NCBI GenBank assembly: GCA_029004655.1 | Contig: JAQVYP010000107.1 | Location: forward strand, 1-6,105 | Direction: 5' to 3' | Source of the DNA: Oscillospiraceae bacterium | Lineage (GTDB): Bacteria > Bacillota > Clostridia > Oscillospirales > Acutalibacteraceae | Length of the DNA stretch: 6,105 bases | Shown: piece by piece, positions 5,118 through 6,105 of the stretch | Layout: each line of letters starts with the position of its first letter | Numbering within the stretch: position 1 is the stretch's first letter | Made by a program: the position numbers and the translations under genes | Notes under the pieces: model-generated | Databases searched by the model: none | Told to the model about the DNA's origin: nothing | The model's input: only the letters and a program-made list of their open reading frames with translations

Positions 5118-6105
5118 GACTAAAATTAAATTTGTTGAACATTTAAAGGCTTATCTTATCGGTTCTATTGTTTTCATTATTATCGGTGTAATAGCCGCCA
5201 TTGCTTTTGGTGTTAAAATGGATATCAACTTTACCGGTGGCAGTCGTTTTTCCTACACCTATTCAGGTGAATTATCAACTGATGATGCCGCGGCAGCAAT
5301 AAGTGATACACTCCAAAAATCGGTTGAGGTGTCACAAAGCGCAGATATTACAGGTGCCACATCAAAATTAATTGTTTTGTTAGCATCAAATGAAGCTTTA
5401 ACAACAGAGCAACAGGCAAGTATCACAACTACTTTGGAAACAACTTTTCCGGATAACTCTATTGGATTCAGTGAATCTAATACCGTAAACCCAACTGTTG
5501 CAGGCGGCTTTTTTACTAAAGCAATTGTTGCAGTACTTTTGGCAAGTATTCTGGTTATTATTTATATAGGAATCAGATTCCGTAAAATCGGCGGTGTTTC
5601 TGCCGGTGCCATGGCTTTGGTTGCACTGGTTCATGATGTTTTAATTGCTTTCTTTGTTTGCGTTATCTTCCGCTTACAGTTGGATGCAAACTTTATCGCC
5701 GTTGTGCTTACACTTTTGGGATATTCTCTTAATGATACTGTTGTTATTTATGACCGTATTCGTGAAAACGAGCGTTTATATCCAAACATGTCAAAGCACG
5801 AACTTGTTAACGCAAGTATAAATCAAACCTTAGGTCGTACACTTATCACCGCTACTGCAGTGTTCTTCGCAATAGCAACCGTTGCTGTTGTATCCATAAT
5901 ATTTGGTATCACCTCACTTCTTAGCTTTGCAATTCCAATGTGTTTCGCAACTATTTCAGGATGCTATTCAACCGTGTGCATTGCCGGTCCACTTTGGGTT
6001 AAGTGGTGCGAATATTCTGAAAAGCATAAAAAGATAAAAGAATTTAGTAATAAGTCTAACAAGAAATCAAGCAAGTCTTATTACGCTGAAATGACTGCTA
6101 AGAAC
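5110..6105 (+). CDS. secF: Protein translocase subunit SecF (3' end outside the window)
   Basis: Partner of SecD in the proton-driven SecDF export motor. ATG 5110 opens a frame of 332 codons that reaches the right edge without a stop. Visible parts: a first membrane helix (about 16-36); DINFTGG (38-44), matching the family's DFTGG motif; a small external domain (about 45-135); then five membrane helices in about 137-300. Helix 3 has ALVHDV (172-177). Helix 4 carries GYSLNDTVVIYDRIREN (204-220), with Asp209 equivalent to the proton-path Asp (E. coli SecF D213), and Arg243 in LGRTLIT equivalent to E. coli R247, at the same 34-residue spacing. The visible part already exceeds the usual length (about 300-325) because of a Lys/Ser-rich cytosolic tail from about residue 298, so the stop is probably close by. 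It starts 8 nt before the end of secD. Confidence 0.96.
   Translation, partial: MHKTKIKFVEHLKAYLIGSIVFIIIGVIAAIAFGVKMDINFTGGSRFSYTYSGELSTDDAAAAISDTLQKSVEVSQSADITGATSKLIVLLASNEALTTEQQASITTTLETTFPDNSIGFSESNTVNPTVAGGFFTKAIVAVLLASILVIIYIGIRFRKIGGVSAGAMALVALVHDVLIAFFVCVIFRLQLDANFIAVVLTLLGYSLNDTVVIYDRIRENERLYPNMSKHELVNASINQTLGRTLITATAVFFAIATVAVVSIIFGITSLLSFAIPMCFATISGCYSTVCIAGPLWVKWCEYSEKHKKIKEFSNKSNKKSSKSYYAEMTAKN

Noticed and set aside
4340..5634. Minus-strand open frames inside secD and secF
   Set aside because: They are antisense shadows of conserved membrane-protein genes, and their composition reflects the complement of hydrophobic codons.

Overview
The window looks like chromosomal DNA from a low-to-moderate GC Gram-positive bacterium, most likely of class Clostridia. 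This is inferred from strong GGAGG ribosome-binding sites, AT-rich spacers with sigma-A-type promoters, an RNase Y gene, and secD and secF as separate adjacent genes. The genus cannot be fixed from the sequence alone. All the genes are recognisable housekeeping genes. I see no mobile-element gene, CRISPR array, rRNA or tRNA, and no defence or toxin cassette.

Layout. Positions 1-286 hold no convincing gene. They contain a structured, GC-rich inverted-repeat element cut by the left edge, followed by small hairpins and by the intrinsic terminator of the minus-strand gene. Positions 287-1843 (minus) encode full-length ribonuclease Y, the membrane-anchored endoribonuclease that starts mRNA decay. 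Positions 1844-2305 are a very AT-rich divergent regulatory region. On the rny side they carry a good promoter, a terminator-like hairpin and a second -35-like box. On the other side they carry plus-strand promoter candidates and two TATTA-N6-TAATA palindromes. Positions 2306-3586 (plus) encode a PLP-dependent aminotransferase of the Rv3722c-like aspartate aminotransferase family. Positions 3587-3737 carry a well-matched promoter and a leader with two hairpins. Positions 3738-5117 encode SecD, and 5110 to the right edge encodes SecF, which overlaps SecD by 8 nt and lacks its stop codon in the window.

How the genes relate. secD and secF form a translationally coupled pair encoding the two halves of the proton-driven SecDF complex that assists SecYEG/SecA protein export. 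RNase Y and the aminotransferase appear to be independent divergent units. No direct functional link between the three units is visible. The points worth following up are in the non-coding DNA: the left-edge element, the rny leader, the paired palindromes upstream of the aminotransferase, and the secD leader.
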